Positions 15,152 through 23,853 of a stretch of DNA of 37,455 bases are shown one piece after another (position 1 is the stretch's first letter; each line of letters starts with the position of its first letter). The stretch comes from Pseudodesulfovibrio sp. (lineage in GTDB: Bacteria; Desulfobacterota; Desulfovibrionia; Desulfovibrionales; Desulfovibrionaceae). The stretch is from contig JAEINO010000037.1 of the NCBI GenBank assembly GCA_016342345.1, forward strand, positions 1 to 37,455. Direction: 5' to 3'. A model generated the notes under the pieces. That model saw only the letters and a list, made by a program, of their open reading frames with translations. It was not told the DNA's origin and did not search any database. The translations under genes and the position numbers were made by a program.

Positions 15152-16936
15152 CTACGTGGGCGATTCATCATTTTCAAGCAACGAGGAAAAAAAATCCACT
15201 TCTTCAGGAAAATGCTTGAAAATATTATCCATCACCAGATTGTTGATACGACTGACCGTACGACATCCCAGGACATCCTTGAGGAGCTTGCGACAGTCGT
15301 GCATGTTGGTTTGCCGAATGATCCGCTTGATTCCGGGAATTGCCTGGGGCGTCATGGAAATGGAATCGATACCCATGCCAAGCAGAATGGGAACGCAGAA
15401 CGGATCAGACGCAACTTCACCACAGAGCGAAACTTCTATGCCGGCCTGATGCGCGGCGTCAACAACCAATTTGATGGACCGCAGTGTCGCGGGATGCAAG
15501 GGCTGGTACAGATAGGACACATGATGATTGGTCCGGTCCACCCCAATGGAGTACTGAATGAGATCATTGGTGCCAATGGAAAAGAAATCTACTTCCTGTG
15601 CCAGATACTCGGCAATCATCACGGCTGCGGGCAACTCTATCATGATGCCCACAGGCATGTCCGGGTCGTACTGCACACCCTCGCGCCTCAGTTCGGCCTT
15701 GGCCTGAGCCAGCCATGCCTTGGCCTGACGCACTTCCTTGACGCCGGAAATCATGGGAAACATGAGTGACACATTGCCATAGGCCGAAGCCCGCAAAATG
15801 GCTCGCAACTGGGTCTTGAACAATTGCGGATTCTTCAAACAGAAACGAATGGCCCGCAATCCCATGGCCGGATTGGTCTCGTTGAGTTCGCCATAGGAAG
15901 CAATAAACTTGTCCGCACCCAGATCGAGCGACCGAAAAACGACCTTGCGCGGCGACATGATGGCCGCCAAATCAATGTACTTGTCGGCCAGTTCCTCTTC
16001 GGTGGGCAGTTCGATGCGGTTGAGATAGGCATACTCGGTCCGATACAGACCTATGCCCTCGCCGCCATTGTCAATGACCGTGGCCACTTCCTCGACCAGT
16101 TCGATATTGGCCAGCACCTGAACGCGAGAACCGTCAAAAGTCTCTGCCGGAAGCTGACAGTGACGCTTGATCTTGCGGGTATAAATCTCAAAATTTGCAG
16201 CACGCTCGTTGTAATCTTCCAGCTCGGTTTCAGTGGGATTGACCACGATCTTCCCGGCCAGCCCGTCAATGATAACAAGGTCGCCATCGTGGATGTGATC
16301 TTCGAGCTTGTCCACACCGACCAATGCGGGGATGCCCAGAGAACGGGCCATGATGCCGGTATGGGAAGTCTTGCCACCACGCACTGTGGCAAACCCCATG
16401 ATCTTGTCCACCTGAAGCTCGACAGTATCAGCAGGCGTCAGATCATGAGCCATGATGATGGCCCTGCTGGAAATGGCACTCAAATCGTTATCCAGGCCTA
16501 TGAGCTTGACCTGGACCTTGTCGGCCACCACGCGCACATCCTGCATGCGTTCGCGAATGTAGGGGTCCTTGATGGCACCAAAAGCGGCTTCCTGGTCAGA
16601 TACGGCCTTTTCGAGAGCCCATGCAGCATTAAGGCCCAGCGTCCTGACATATTCCTCGGCTGCCCCGGACAATTTGGGGTCCTTGAGCATGGTGCGATGG
16701 GTGTCGATGAGCAAACCATGGCTCTTCAACTCATCAGGCACCTGCTTGCGAATACTGGCAAGCTCCGCCTCCACTGTGGCAAAGGCTTCGTGCAACCGGT
16801 CCACTTCTCCGGGAACCAGCGATGCGGCAATGGTATGCCTTGGCAAATGTGCCTGGTGATTGCGGTTGACAAAATATGCCTTGCCTATGGCAATGCCTGT
16901 GGCAACCGAAATTCCTGTGAGGATAATGTCAGCCAT
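15152..16936 (-). CDS. ptsI: Phosphoenolpyruvate-protein phosphotransferase (Enzyme I)
   Basis: A 594-residue cytoplasmic enzyme that takes phosphate from PEP and gives it to HPr. The phosphohistidine site is GGKTSHTGIMARSLGIP with His192. The PEP-binding barrel follows, with EGIGLYRTEYAYLNR, FRSLDLGADK, FFSIGTNDLIQYS and the SLCGEVASDP cysteine motif near residue 510. Length is close to the usual 575, with about 20 additional C-terminal residues. Its ATG directly follows the HPr stop codon, so HPr and Enzyme I are probably coupled. Confidence 0.97.
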   Translation of the reverse strand: MADIILTGISVATGIAIGKAYFVNRNHQAHLPRHTIAASLVPGEVDRLHEAFATVEAELASIRKQVPDELKSHGLLIDTHRTMLKDPKLSGAAEEYVRTLGLNAAWALEKAVSDQEAAFGAIKDPYIRERMQDVRVVADKVQVKLIGLDNDLSAISSRAIIMAHDLTPADTVELQVDKIMGFATVRGGKTSHTGIMARSLGIPALVGVDKLEDHIHDGDLVIIDGLAGKIVVNPTETELEDYNERAANFEIYTRKIKRHCQLPAETFDGSRVQVLANIELVEEVATVIDNGGEGIGLYRTEYAYLNRIELPTEEELADKYIDLAAIMSPRKVVFRSLDLGADKFIASYGELNETNPAMGLRAIRFCLKNPQLFKTQLRAILRASAYGNVSLMFPMISGVKEVRQAKAWLAQAKAELRREGVQYDPDMPVGIMIELPAAVMIAEYLAQEVDFFSIGTNDLIQYSIGVDRTNHHVSYLYQPLHPATLRSIKLVVDAAHQAGIEVSLCGEVASDPFCVPILLGMGIDSISMTPQAIPGIKRIIRQTNMHDCRKLLKDVLGCRTVSRINNLVMDNIFKHFPEEVDFFSSLLENDESPT

Positions 16937-17245
16937 CTAGCCCTCTTCAAACCTGCTTGCAAACAACCTTTCCAGGGATTCGACAGCCGCTTCGGCGTCG
17001 CTTCCCGTAGCACGTATCTCAACGATATTCCCCGGTCCGGCGGCCAGGGTCAGGATATCGAGAATGGACTTTGCGTCCACCTCCTGATCTTGATGAACGA
17101 GGGAAATGGAGGATTTGAAGCATTGCGCCTGTTGCGCAACCTTGCCCGCGGGTCTGGCATGCAACCCGTGTTCATTGGCGACCACGACCTGCCGGGACAG
17201 ACACCCCTCGGACTCCAAGTCCATTGTTCCATTTTCTTCCGTCAT
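16937..17245 (-). CDS. ptsH: Phosphocarrier protein HPr
   Basis: A 102-residue HPr. The active histidine is His29 in NEHGLHARPAG, and Ser60 in DAKSILDIL is exactly 31 residues later, matching His15 and Ser46 of standard HPr. Ser60 retention suggests possible control by an HPr kinase, as in many deltaproteobacteria, though none is seen here. About 14 residues precede the normal N-terminus; an internal ATG at 17224 gives a shorter form and cannot be excluded. It sits between the IID gene and ptsI. Confidence 0.94.
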   Translation of the reverse strand: MTEENGTMDLESEGCLSRQVVVANEHGLHARPAGKVAQQAQCFKSSISLVHQDQEVDAKSILDILTLAAGPGNIVEIRATGSDAEAAVESLERLFASRFEEG

Positions 17246-17295
17246 TCAGTACCTACTTATGCAAACCATATTTATATGTCCGATCACAACGAAAA

Positions 17296-18042
17296 TCACA
17301 AGCCCAAAAAATTTCTGATCAAACCCTCAAGGCGAGGAAACAAGTCTATCATCGCCACGAACACCATGGCAGCAAACACGCGAGACACCAGCCCGGTGCG
17401 CACGAAACGACCAAACAAAATGAGCGCGCTCACGCCGATAAGCCATTCCCACCACAGATATGGTCGAGGCCAGATCAGCACCCAGAGCCAGAGCAGAAGC
17501 ACGGCATTGACGTATTTGACCCTTCTGCCCCAATTGATGAGATTCCAACGCTTGAGTCTCTCCAGAAATCCGAATCCGTGCCTGACGCCACACGTGAAAG
17601 TATATACGCGAAAAACTTGAAGCCCTCCCAAAAAACACAAACCGAAAGCGAAGGCCGAGGTCGTATGGCCGGACAAAAGCAGGCAGATGGTCAACAACGC
17701 CCAGAAAATAAGCAGACTGCCAGCAAACACCGAATCACCAAGGGCTGACAGAGTGTAGGCCATGGTGTCCTTGACCTTGGAAAGCATCTTGGGTGGAAAA
17801 TGCTTATTGGCAATGGCCGACTCCACATTGAGAAAAATACCCACCATGCATGGAAGCCAGAACGGATGGGACTGATAGTGTCGCACATAGCGTTTCTGAG
17901 CTTCCTTGAGAGACTTCGGGTCCTTGTGAATAACGGAAAGCCCCGGCTGTATGGCGTACATCAAGCCAATATTCTGCATGCCTCGCGTATTGAACGCCGC
18001 ACCAGCCATGTAGCAGCGTATGAAGCTGCGCATGAATGCCAT
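17296..18042 (-). CDS. PTS mannose/fructose/sorbose-family IID component
   Basis: About 248 residues. The N-terminal RSFIRCYMAGAAFNTRGMQNIGLMYAIQP region and the HYQSHPFWLPCMVGIFLNVE stretch match EIID of mannose-type PTS permeases. Several hydrophobic helices follow (SVFAGSLLIFWALLTICLLL, YVNAVLLLWLWVLIW, then a final one). The start is uncertain: ATG 18042 suits the family's N-terminus, while the open frame continues to a TTG at 18093 and beyond without an ATG. No IIC or IIAB gene is adjacent; bioY is next upstream. HPr follows about 50 bases downstream. Confidence 0.82.
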   Translation of the reverse strand: MAFMRSFIRCYMAGAAFNTRGMQNIGLMYAIQPGLSVIHKDPKSLKEAQKRYVRHYQSHPFWLPCMVGIFLNVESAIANKHFPPKMLSKVKDTMAYTLSALGDSVFAGSLLIFWALLTICLLLSGHTTSAFAFGLCFLGGLQVFRVYTFTCGVRHGFGFLERLKRWNLINWGRRVKYVNAVLLLWLWVLIWPRPYLWWEWLIGVSALILFGRFVRTGLVSRVFAAMVFVAMIDLFPRLEGLIRNFLGL

Positions 18043-18134
18043 GGTCCGCGCGTTGGTCCGAATATGCAGAAGGCTCTTTTCCACCACAATCAATCCGTAT
18101 TTTCTCAGTTCGTTGAAAAAATCACGTGTGCCGA

Positions 18135-18254
18135 CTCATCAGAACAGTTCAAGTACAAAACGTGAAGAATCAAGACCAACGGAAACTTCCCGTATTCCAC
18201 AATTTGTACATCGTGAAGCTAGGCAGCAATAGAACATTTTGCAACACCCTGTCA
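18135..18254. repeat. Degenerate palindromic repeat upstream of the IID gene
   Basis: Read on the minus strand it follows the complete element in order: CAGGGTGTTGCAAAATGTTC, a TTGCTGCC block, GGAATACGG at the apex, GTTGGTCTTGATTCTTCACG and TTTTGTACTTGAACTG. The arms no longer pair well. It lies at the position where the IID upstream partner genes would be expected. Confidence 0.5.
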
Positions 18255-18803
18255 TCTTTGTCCTGGCAGCAAATTATATCTGGAAATATATCGGCAGCAA
18301 ACCAGGGCGGCCACGATCTTGACCGCGTCCCAGGGAATGAACGGAAGCACACCCACAAGCCACGCCTTGTACCAGGAAATCGACAAGGCAAACTTCAGCC
18401 AGGATGCCCCAACCAGATAGACCGCCAGCAAAGCCGCAACGCCAAATATCAAACCCTTTATCCAGGGAACGACCGTTTCGTTCAGCCGGGCAAGGCCACA
18501 CAGGAACGCAGACACGACAAAGCCGAACAAATAGCCTCCGGTTGGACCGAGCAGATGGCCCAAGCCTGATTTGCCGCCGGAAAACACGGGCAAACCGATG
18601 GTCCCGGCCAGCATATACAGCCCCACAGCCATGACACCACGTTTCGGGCCAAGGACATATCCGGCCAGAAAAACGAAAAACGGCTGCATGGAAACCGGCA
18701 CAGGTCCGATGGGTATGACAAGATACGCACCCGCCCCGATAGTGGCGGCCATGAGCGAGGTCCAGACGAGCTGGTGCAGATCAGTAAGAGAATTGGAATT
18801 CAT
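18252..18803 (-). CDS. bioY: Biotin transporter BioY
   Basis: A 183-residue membrane protein, the substrate-binding S component for biotin uptake (working alone or with an ECF module). Characteristic blocks are IGPVPVSMQPFFVFLAGYVLGP, YMLAGTIGLPVFSGGKSGLG and LLGPTGGYLFGF, then FIPWDAVKIVAA near the C-terminus. About five to six hydrophobic helices are visible. It starts nine bases after bioB, so synthesis and uptake of biotin are on one transcript. Confidence 0.95.
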   Translation of the reverse strand: MNSNSLTDLHQLVWTSLMAATIGAGAYLVIPIGPVPVSMQPFFVFLAGYVLGPKRGVMAVGLYMLAGTIGLPVFSGGKSGLGHLLGPTGGYLFGFVVSAFLCGLARLNETVVPWIKGLIFGVAALLAVYLVGASWLKFALSISWYKAWLVGVLPFIPWDAVKIVAALVCCRYISRYNLLPGQR

Positions 18804-18812
18804 CCCTGCTTC

Positions 18813-19790
18813 TTAACTTCCCATTTCCGGCATCAAACCGGCAGCTTTTATTTCAGCAAGGTCCGTGTCCACCGCACCACCGGAGGTGGTCAGATAATCA
18901 CCCACCATCAGTCCGCTGGCCCCGGAGCCGAGCAATTCGTTCTTGCGCTCCTCGCCGAACACGGTCACGCGACCGCCGCAAATACGCAAGGCACGATCCG
19001 GCAACAGGAATCGATACAGGGCCACAAGCTTGAGAGCCTCTTCCGGGGCAAGCACTTCCCGGCCTTCCAACGGCGTGCCCGGAATGGGATGCAGAAAATT
19101 GATGGGTACAGACTGAACACCCAGGTCCCGCAGCAAAAGGGCCAGATCCACCCGATCGTCCCAGGTTTCACCAATGCCGAAAATACCGCCCGAACAGACA
19201 TACAACCCTGCCTCCACACCGGTACGCACCGCATTCACATCTTCTTCATAGGTGTGGGTAGTGCACATCTGCGGGAAAAAGGAAGCCGATGTCTCCAGAT
19301 TATGATGATACCCTCTTAACCCAGCCTGTTTCAACACTTTTAATTGCGAATGATCCAGAATTCCAGCAGAAAGATCAGGAGCAAGACCACGTGAGGCAAG
19401 ACCTTTCACGGCTTCGGCAAACCCCCTGAGATCGGAATCCCCAACCAGCTTGCCACTGGCAACCACTCCGAAACGGGTCACACCATGGCCCTGGGCCGTG
19501 GCCCCGGCAGCCACTATTTCGTCTGCCGAAAGCAGCGGATATTCCGGGCTGTCAGCCTTGTGATGACCGGACTGAGCACAAAACGAACAATTTTCGGAAC
19601 ACGTGCCGGACTTGGCATTGATAATGGCACAAAGACCCAAATCGTTACCGAACCGGGCCGTTCTGATGTCATGCGCACATCCCAACAGTTCGCCCAAGCG
19701 ATCCAGTGACAAATCAATAATGTATCGGATATCTTTTTCAGCAAGAGATTTCCCTTCAAGGGCCTTGCTATATGCGGCTTTCAAGCTCAT
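18813..19790 (-). CDS. bioB: Biotin synthase
   Basis: A 325-residue radical SAM enzyme that inserts sulfur into dethiobiotin. The radical SAM cluster motif is C-SEN-C-SF-C at residues 64, 68 and 71. Downstream blocks HNLETSASFFPQMCTTHTYE and FGIGETWDDRVDLA, and PINFLHPIPGTPLEG, are typical. The ATG overlaps the rsmI stop by four bases (ATGA). No other biotin biosynthesis genes are in the window, which fits a dispersed pathway. Confidence 0.96.
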   Translation of the reverse strand: MSLKAAYSKALEGKSLAEKDIRYIIDLSLDRLGELLGCAHDIRTARFGNDLGLCAIINAKSGTCSENCSFCAQSGHHKADSPEYPLLSADEIVAAGATAQGHGVTRFGVVASGKLVGDSDLRGFAEAVKGLASRGLAPDLSAGILDHSQLKVLKQAGLRGYHHNLETSASFFPQMCTTHTYEEDVNAVRTGVEAGLYVCSGGIFGIGETWDDRVDLALLLRDLGVQSVPINFLHPIPGTPLEGREVLAPEEALKLVALYRFLLPDRALRICGGRVTVFGEERKNELLGSGASGLMVGDYLTTSGGAVDTDLAEIKAAGLMPEMGS

Positions 19791-20617
19791 GAGGAACGCA
19801 TGGTGGCATACACTTCCTTGGCTGTCCAGCCCACCGCCCTTTCAGCCACCCGATGAGCAATTTCCTTGGGTTTCCCACCTGCCTCACGCTCTTCGTCGAG
19901 CATACTGGCAAGTTCCTCCTCGCTTGTATCGCCGGGCTCACCTGCGGGCGCGATAATCACGGTCAGTTCACCAAGCAGATCAAAATCCATATTCTCCAGC
20001 GACCCGAGGGTCCCCCGGATGAACTCCTCGTACTCCTTGGTCAACTCACGGGCCACGCAGAATTCCCGATCCCCGAGCATGTCAAAAGCGATTTGCATCG
20101 TGCCCTTGATGCGGGACTTTCGCTCGAAAAAAACCAGGGTGGCACCGGTATCACGATGAACCTCGAAGAGTTTTTCGGTCTGACTTTTCTTGCGCGGCGT
20201 AAAGCCGAGAAATGTATAGGGCAGCGGCGGCAACCCGGAAGCGGACAGGGCCGTAACAGGCGCGCTCGGTCCGGGAACGGGTGAGACATCGATGCAGGCA
20301 TCGCGACAGGCCCGCACCAGAGTGAAGCCGGGATCAGACAAAAGAGGTGTCCCGGCATCGGAAATAAGGGCAATTGTCTGACCATCTTCAAGGGCTGACA
20401 TCACCCGAGGCAGCCGCTTGTCCTCATTGTGTTCGAAAAAGCTCACAAGACGCCCATGGCGAGCCAGTTCCAGCCGCTTGAAAAGCAGCCCGGCCCGACG
20501 AGTATCCTCGGCCAGAATTATATCGGCATCGGTCAGGATTTCGCGGGCACGCGGCGACAGATCGCCGATATTGCCCAACGGAGTCGCAACCACCCAGAGT
20601 TTTCCGTATTCATTCAT
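19787..20617 (-). CDS. rsmI: 16S rRNA (cytidine-1402) 2'-O-methyltransferase
   Basis: A 276-residue tetrapyrrole-methylase-fold enzyme that methylates the ribose of C1402 in 16S rRNA. Signature blocks are LWVVATPLGNIGDLSPRA at the start, ILAEDTRRAGLL near residue 35, ALISDAGTPLLSDPG near 81 and VPGPSAPVTALSASGLP near 115. GFTPRKKSQ and FFERKSRI follow. The order yraN-rsmI-bioB-bioY, with overlaps or very small gaps, indicates one operon. Confidence 0.95.
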   Translation of the reverse strand: MNEYGKLWVVATPLGNIGDLSPRAREILTDADIILAEDTRRAGLLFKRLELARHGRLVSFFEHNEDKRLPRVMSALEDGQTIALISDAGTPLLSDPGFTLVRACRDACIDVSPVPGPSAPVTALSASGLPPLPYTFLGFTPRKKSQTEKLFEVHRDTGATLVFFERKSRIKGTMQIAFDMLGDREFCVARELTKEYEEFIRGTLGSLENMDFDLLGELTVIIAPAGEPGDTSEEELASMLDEEREAGGKPKEIAHRVAERAVGWTAKEVYATMRSS

Positions 20618-20621
20618 ATAG

Positions 20622-21020
20622 TCACCACCCGCCCTTGTGGTCGGTCAGGTCAAATGCATTTTCTATGTGATCAACGTCCATGCCTGTACCAGCATCGATG
20701 ACAGCCGCCAGATCAAACCGACACGGCTCGTCCCAAAGATCGTTCTTCGTCAAATACTGACTGGCCGCCTTGACCAGTCGGGCCTGCTTTGCCCGGTTCA
20801 GGGCATCTGCCGGAATCCCCATGCTTCCCGCTCCACGCGTCTTGACTTCCACGAAAACAAGAGTGTCTCCGTCCCGACAAACAAGATCCAATTCCCATTG
20901 TCTGTACCGCCAATTACGATCAAGAACACGATAGCCACGGCTTTCGAGATACCGCGCAGCCGCGTCTTCGCCACGATCGCCACGCCATTTGTTCGGTGTC
21001 AGTTTTGATAAAAACCCCAT
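20622..21020 (-). CDS. YraN/UPF0102 family nuclease-fold protein
   Basis: A 132-residue protein with a restriction-endonuclease-like fold. The blocks GDRGEDAAARYLESRGYRV, WELDLVCRDGDTLVFVEVKTR and INxAKQARL-like NRAKQARLVKAA define UPF0102. E-LD-EVK residues match a PD-(D/E)xK site. The biological role is not settled. The frame is open further upstream, but only the ATG at 21020 gives a normal family N-terminus. The stop is four bases before rsmI. Confidence 0.9.
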   Translation of the reverse strand: MGFLSKLTPNKWRGDRGEDAAARYLESRGYRVLDRNWRYRQWELDLVCRDGDTLVFVEVKTRGAGSMGIPADALNRAKQARLVKAASQYLTKNDLWDEPCRFDLAAVIDAGTGMDVDHIENAFDLTDHKGGW

Positions 21021-21122
21021 GGAGAAAATTGATAACACAGGGGCCAACGACTTGCCAGAGGACAGCTTCCCCTTTCCCCTCCCGGCAAGTTGCGCTAACG
21101 TTCCTGTCAAGGAGGCATACTC

Positions 21123-22229
21123 ATGCTCAAATACGCGATGATCGGCGGCGGTCCCGGAGCCTTTGTGGGTGGCGTGCACAGACGCGCCCTGGCCCTGAAC
21201 GGTACGGCAAAACTGGTGGCAGGATGTTTTTCCCGCGATCTGGAAAAGACCCGGGCCATCGGCCTGGAACTCGGCCTTGACGAAGACCGCCTCTATGCCA
21301 CGCCAGAAGAAATGACCCGACTTGAAGCCGGTGATATCGATTTTGCCGTGGTGGTCACCTCCAATGAAGCACATTACCCCAATGTCAAAACATGCCTGGA
21401 ATATGGCATACATGTCATGTGCGACAAGCCGTTCACCATCACTTCTGCCCAAGCCGAGGAGCTGGTTGCCCTAGCCAGCGAAAAGGAACTGATACTGGCC
21501 GTGACATATACCTATGCCGGTTATCCCATGGTGCGACAGGCACGGGAAATGATCGAACGTGGCGACCTCGGGGACATCCGTTTCGTCAACTGCGAGTATC
21601 CCCAGGGATGGCTGGCCGAAATGTTGGAAACCACCGGGCATACCCAGGCATCGTGGCGGGCTGATCCCGAGCGCGGAGGCGCGACATTGTCACTCGGAGA
21701 TGTCGGCAGTCATGTGGAACATCTGGTGCCGTTCGTCACCGGTCTGAATCTGACGCGACTGGCCGCCAGACTCGACACGCTGGTGGAAGGCCGGACTCTT
21801 GACGACAACGGCGTCATCCTCACCGAATACGACACGAGCGCACGCGGCATGTACTGGTATTCCCAGGCCGCAACCGGTTGCGTCAACGGACTCAAACTAC
21901 GAATTTTCGGAGACAAGGGCGGACTGGAATGGTTTCAGGAAGACCCGGACCATCTGCGCTACACACCCATAGGGCACCCCCCGCAGATCATCGTGCGCGG
22001 CATGCCGGAAATGCTGCCCGGTGCCATACCCTACTCACACACCCCGCCAGGCCATCCCGAAGGCTGGCTCCAGGCTTTTGCCAACATCTACAGCGCTTTC
22101 TGTGCCACAATAGAACACGGCGTAACCCCTGATTTCCCCACTGGCGAGGACGGACTACGAGGAGTCCGCTTCATCGAGGCATGTGTGGAAAGCTCACGAA
22201 ATGGCACAACATGGATTGATTTGGCCTGA
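21123..22229 (+). CDS. Gfo/Idh/MocA family NAD(P)-dependent oxidoreductase
   Basis: A 368-residue sugar/inositol-type dehydrogenase. The N-terminal Rossmann fold reads YAMIGGGPGAFVGGVHRRAL; CDKPFTITSAQAEEL near residue 100 contains the conserved Lys-Pro of the family. The C-terminal domain includes GGATLSLGDVGSHVEHLV with the likely catalytic D-x-x-x-H pair. The substrate cannot be named. A strong AAGGAGG ribosome site precedes the ATG. It is transcribed against its neighbours, between rnhB and yraN. Confidence 0.9.
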   Translation: MLKYAMIGGGPGAFVGGVHRRALALNGTAKLVAGCFSRDLEKTRAIGLELGLDEDRLYATPEEMTRLEAGDIDFAVVVTSNEAHYPNVKTCLEYGIHVMCDKPFTITSAQAEELVALASEKELILAVTYTYAGYPMVRQAREMIERGDLGDIRFVNCEYPQGWLAEMLETTGHTQASWRADPERGGATLSLGDVGSHVEHLVPFVTGLNLTRLAARLDTLVEGRTLDDNGVILTEYDTSARGMYWYSQAATGCVNGLKLRIFGDKGGLEWFQEDPDHLRYTPIGHPPQIIVRGMPEMLPGAIPYSHTPPGHPEGWLQAFANIYSAFCATIEHGVTPDFPTGEDGLRGVRFIEACVESSRNGTTWIDLA

Positions 22230-22263
22230 ACAGCCACATGACTTGAAAATACAACAGGGCGGC

Positions 22264-22905
22264 TTACAACAGGCTGCCCTGTTTTTGTTCAAGAGTCTCA
22301 GGCTTGACACCCCGGAAGGTGAGACGATGAATCCGACTCGGACCGAGTTCCCTGATAGCGCCCATGTGCATTTTGGTACCATACCCCATGTGCTTGGAAA
22401 TGCCATATCCGGGATAGCGTCTGGCAAGCTTGACCATGAGGCGGTCGCGAAAGGTCTTGGCCATGATTGATGCCGCTGAAATGGCTGGAATCTTGCCGTC
22501 TCCCTGAATGACCCATTCCTGCGGAATGTTCATTTGGAGAGCATAGGCCGGAATGGTTTTGTTCCCATCTATCTGCAAGAATACAGGAGTCGTCTTCAGT
22601 GCCCGGACCGCCTTTCCCATGGCAACATATGTTGCTTCCAGAATATTTATCCGATCGATTTCAGGCGCCCACACAACCCCAATGGCCCAGGCCACAGCCT
22701 GATCCCGAATCAGGCCATAGAGAACTTCCCGCTTCCTTGCAGTAACCTTCTTGGAATCATTCAACCCCGGAAGGTCATACTCATCGGGCAAAATGCATGC
22801 CCCGGCCACAACAGGCCCGGCCAGACATCCCCGTCCGGCCTCGTCAACGCCCGCGATCCCGACATGCTCATATTCCGCATTCGAAAAAAGACTGCTCTGA
22901 GACAT
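22264..22905 (-). CDS. rnhB: Ribonuclease HII
   Basis: A 213-residue enzyme that cuts RNA in RNA:DNA hybrids and at single ribonucleotides. Active-site acidic residues are visible in [18 protein letters not shown] (Asp21, Glu22), in LQIDGNK, and in the KTFRDRLM segment; [13 protein letters not shown] and [12 protein letters not shown] are family signatures. The ATG at 22905 has GGAGGG four bases upstream; the open frame continues upstream without family resemblance. It follows the rplS-side repeat array on the same strand. Confidence 0.95.
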   Translation of the reverse strand: MSQSSLFSNAEYEHVGIAGVDEAGRGCLAGPVVAGACILPDEYDLPGLNDSKKVTARKREVLYGLIRDQAVAWAIGVVWAPEIDRINILEATYVAMGKAVRALKTTPVFLQIDGNKTIPAYALQMNIPQEWVIQGDGKIPAISAASIMAKTFRDRLMVKLARRYPGYGISKHMGYGTKMHMGAIRELGPSRIHRLTFRGVKPETLEQKQGSLL

Positions 22906-22979
22906 AAACCCTCCGTCAATATCCCTGCCCGAAAAGCATGAGAAAAGCCACAAACCGCACCAGCAAATAATCACAGTAA

Positions 22980-23113
22980 ATCCAATAAATTTTGGAGAAG
23001 TGGTTAGCTGCAAGGCGCAAGAATTATTCAGGACCGCCGCGTATTCTCATACGCAAGGGTCTGAACACTTCGAAGCAACGCAGCAGATGGCCGCTTCTCC
23101 ACATTTTATTCAA
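22980..23113. repeat. Tandem palindromic repeat, unit A
   Basis: Outer arms AATAAATTTTGGAGAAGTGG and CCGCTTCTCCACATTTTATT are near reverse complements. The apex is GCGTAT-TCTC-ATACGC. The block GCAACGCAGCAG matches the copy at 14452. The GGAGAAG of this unit begins at 22994. Confidence 0.85.
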
Positions 23114-23115
23114 AT

Positions 23116-23141
23116 AAAAAAACAGAACGTCAAAGACGTTC
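23116..23141 (-). terminator. Terminator-like hairpin between repeat units A and B
   Basis: GAACGTC (23125-23131) and GACGTTC (23135-23141) pair perfectly around an AAA loop, and a run of seven As at 23116-23122 gives a U-tract on the minus strand. It looks like a shortened copy of the hairpin at 23303-23329. Confidence 0.7.
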
Positions 23142-23159
23142 GGGCGCAAGACCTCTACA

Positions 23160-23295
23160 AATCCAATAAATTGCGGAGAAGTGGCTAGCTGCAAGGCGCA
23201 AGAAGTGTTCAGGACCGCCGCGTATTCCCATACGCAAGGGTCTGAACACTTCGAAGCAACGCAGCAGATGGCCGCTTCTCCACATTTTATTCAAC
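23160..23295. repeat. Tandem palindromic repeat, unit B
   Basis: Almost identical to unit A, with GGAGAAG at 23175 (181 bases further on). Arms CGGAGAAGTGG and CCGCTTCTCC; apex GCGTAT-TCCC-ATACGC. Confidence 0.85.
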
Positions 23296-23297
23296 CA

Positions 23298-23329
23298 CAA
23301 AAGCCCGGAACGTCAATGACGTTCCGGGC
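23298..23329 (-). terminator. Strong terminator hairpin of the rplS operon
   Basis: GCCCGGAACGTC (23303-23314) and GACGTTCCGGGC (23318-23329) form a perfect 12-base stem with a three-base loop. On the minus strand it is followed by TTTTGTGG. It lies between repeat units B and C, about 140 bases beyond the rplS stop. Confidence 0.8.
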
Positions 23330-23343
23330 ACATGATCTAATTA

Positions 23344-23476
23344 AATCCGATAAATTTTGGAGAAGGTGGGAGCTGCAAGGCGCAAGGATTATTCAGGACC
23401 GCCGCGTATTCCCATACGCAAGGGTCTGCATAATCCGAAGCAACGCAGCAGATGCAGCCTTATCCGAAATTTATTC
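23344..23476. repeat. Tandem palindromic repeat, unit C, abutting rplS
   Basis: GGAGAAG begins at 23359, 184 bases after unit B. The left half matches units A and B, including GCAAGG-CGCAAGGATTATTC and apex GCGTAT-TCCC-ATACGC. The right arm differs (GCAGCCTTATCCGAAATTTATT) and runs into the stop codon of rplS. Confidence 0.8.
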
Positions 23477-23821
23477 CCAGATCTGCTTGGACTTGATGCG
23501 TGCTGCCTTACCGCGCAGGTTGCGCAGGTAGTAAATACGGCTGCGACGAACCTTACCCTCGGACATGACTTCAACGGTATCGATGAAAGGGGAGTGTGTG
23601 GGGAACACACGCTCGACACCTATACCGTCAGAAATCTTGCGAACGGTAAAGGTAGCGTTGGTGGTTCCCTTGCGGCGACGCAGTACGGCACCCTGGAAAA
23701 CCTGGATGCGTTCTTTTTCACCCTCAAGGATGCGGTAATGAACCTTGACGGTGTCACCGGCCTTGAACTCTGGCATGTCCAAACGAGTGTGTTCGGCTTC
23801 AATTTTCTTAAAAATACTCAT
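23471..23821 (-). CDS. rplS: 50S ribosomal protein L19
   Basis: A 116-residue protein of the large subunit near the 30S interface. The blocks [44 protein letters not shown] and [17 protein letters not shown] are diagnostic, and the length is standard. It follows trmD by 32 bases at the distal end of the rpsP-khpA-rimM-trmD-rplS order. Its stop codon touches palindromic repeat unit C. Confidence 0.98.
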   Translation of the reverse strand: MSIFKKIEAEHTRLDMPEFKAGDTVKVHYRILEGEKERIQVFQGAVLRRRKGTTNATFTVRKISDGIGVERVFPTHSPFIDTVEVMSEGKVRRSRIYYLRNLRGKAARIKSKQIWE

Positions 23822-23853
23822 GATATTCTCCTTGATCGACGGAAAATTTATTC

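Larger units (their letters stand above)
22906..23470. other. Repeat-filled intergenic region between rnhB and rplS
   Basis: About 565 bases without a gene. It consists almost wholly of three tandem units of about 181-184 bases, each a palindromic element; terminator hairpins lie in the two spacers. The rnhB promoter, if separate, would be at the left end (22906-22980), where I found no clear boxes. Confidence 0.8.

Noticed and set aside
15824..17620. Plus-strand open frame of about 598 codons
   Set aside because: It lies antisense to ptsI, ptsH and the IID gene, and its translation resembles no protein family; it is an open shadow of high-GC coding DNA.
22980..23476. Regularly spaced repeats as a CRISPR array
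   Set aside because: Units are about 120 bases long with palindromic structure and only three copies; spacers are hairpins rather than unique 30-40 base sequences, and no cas genes are present.
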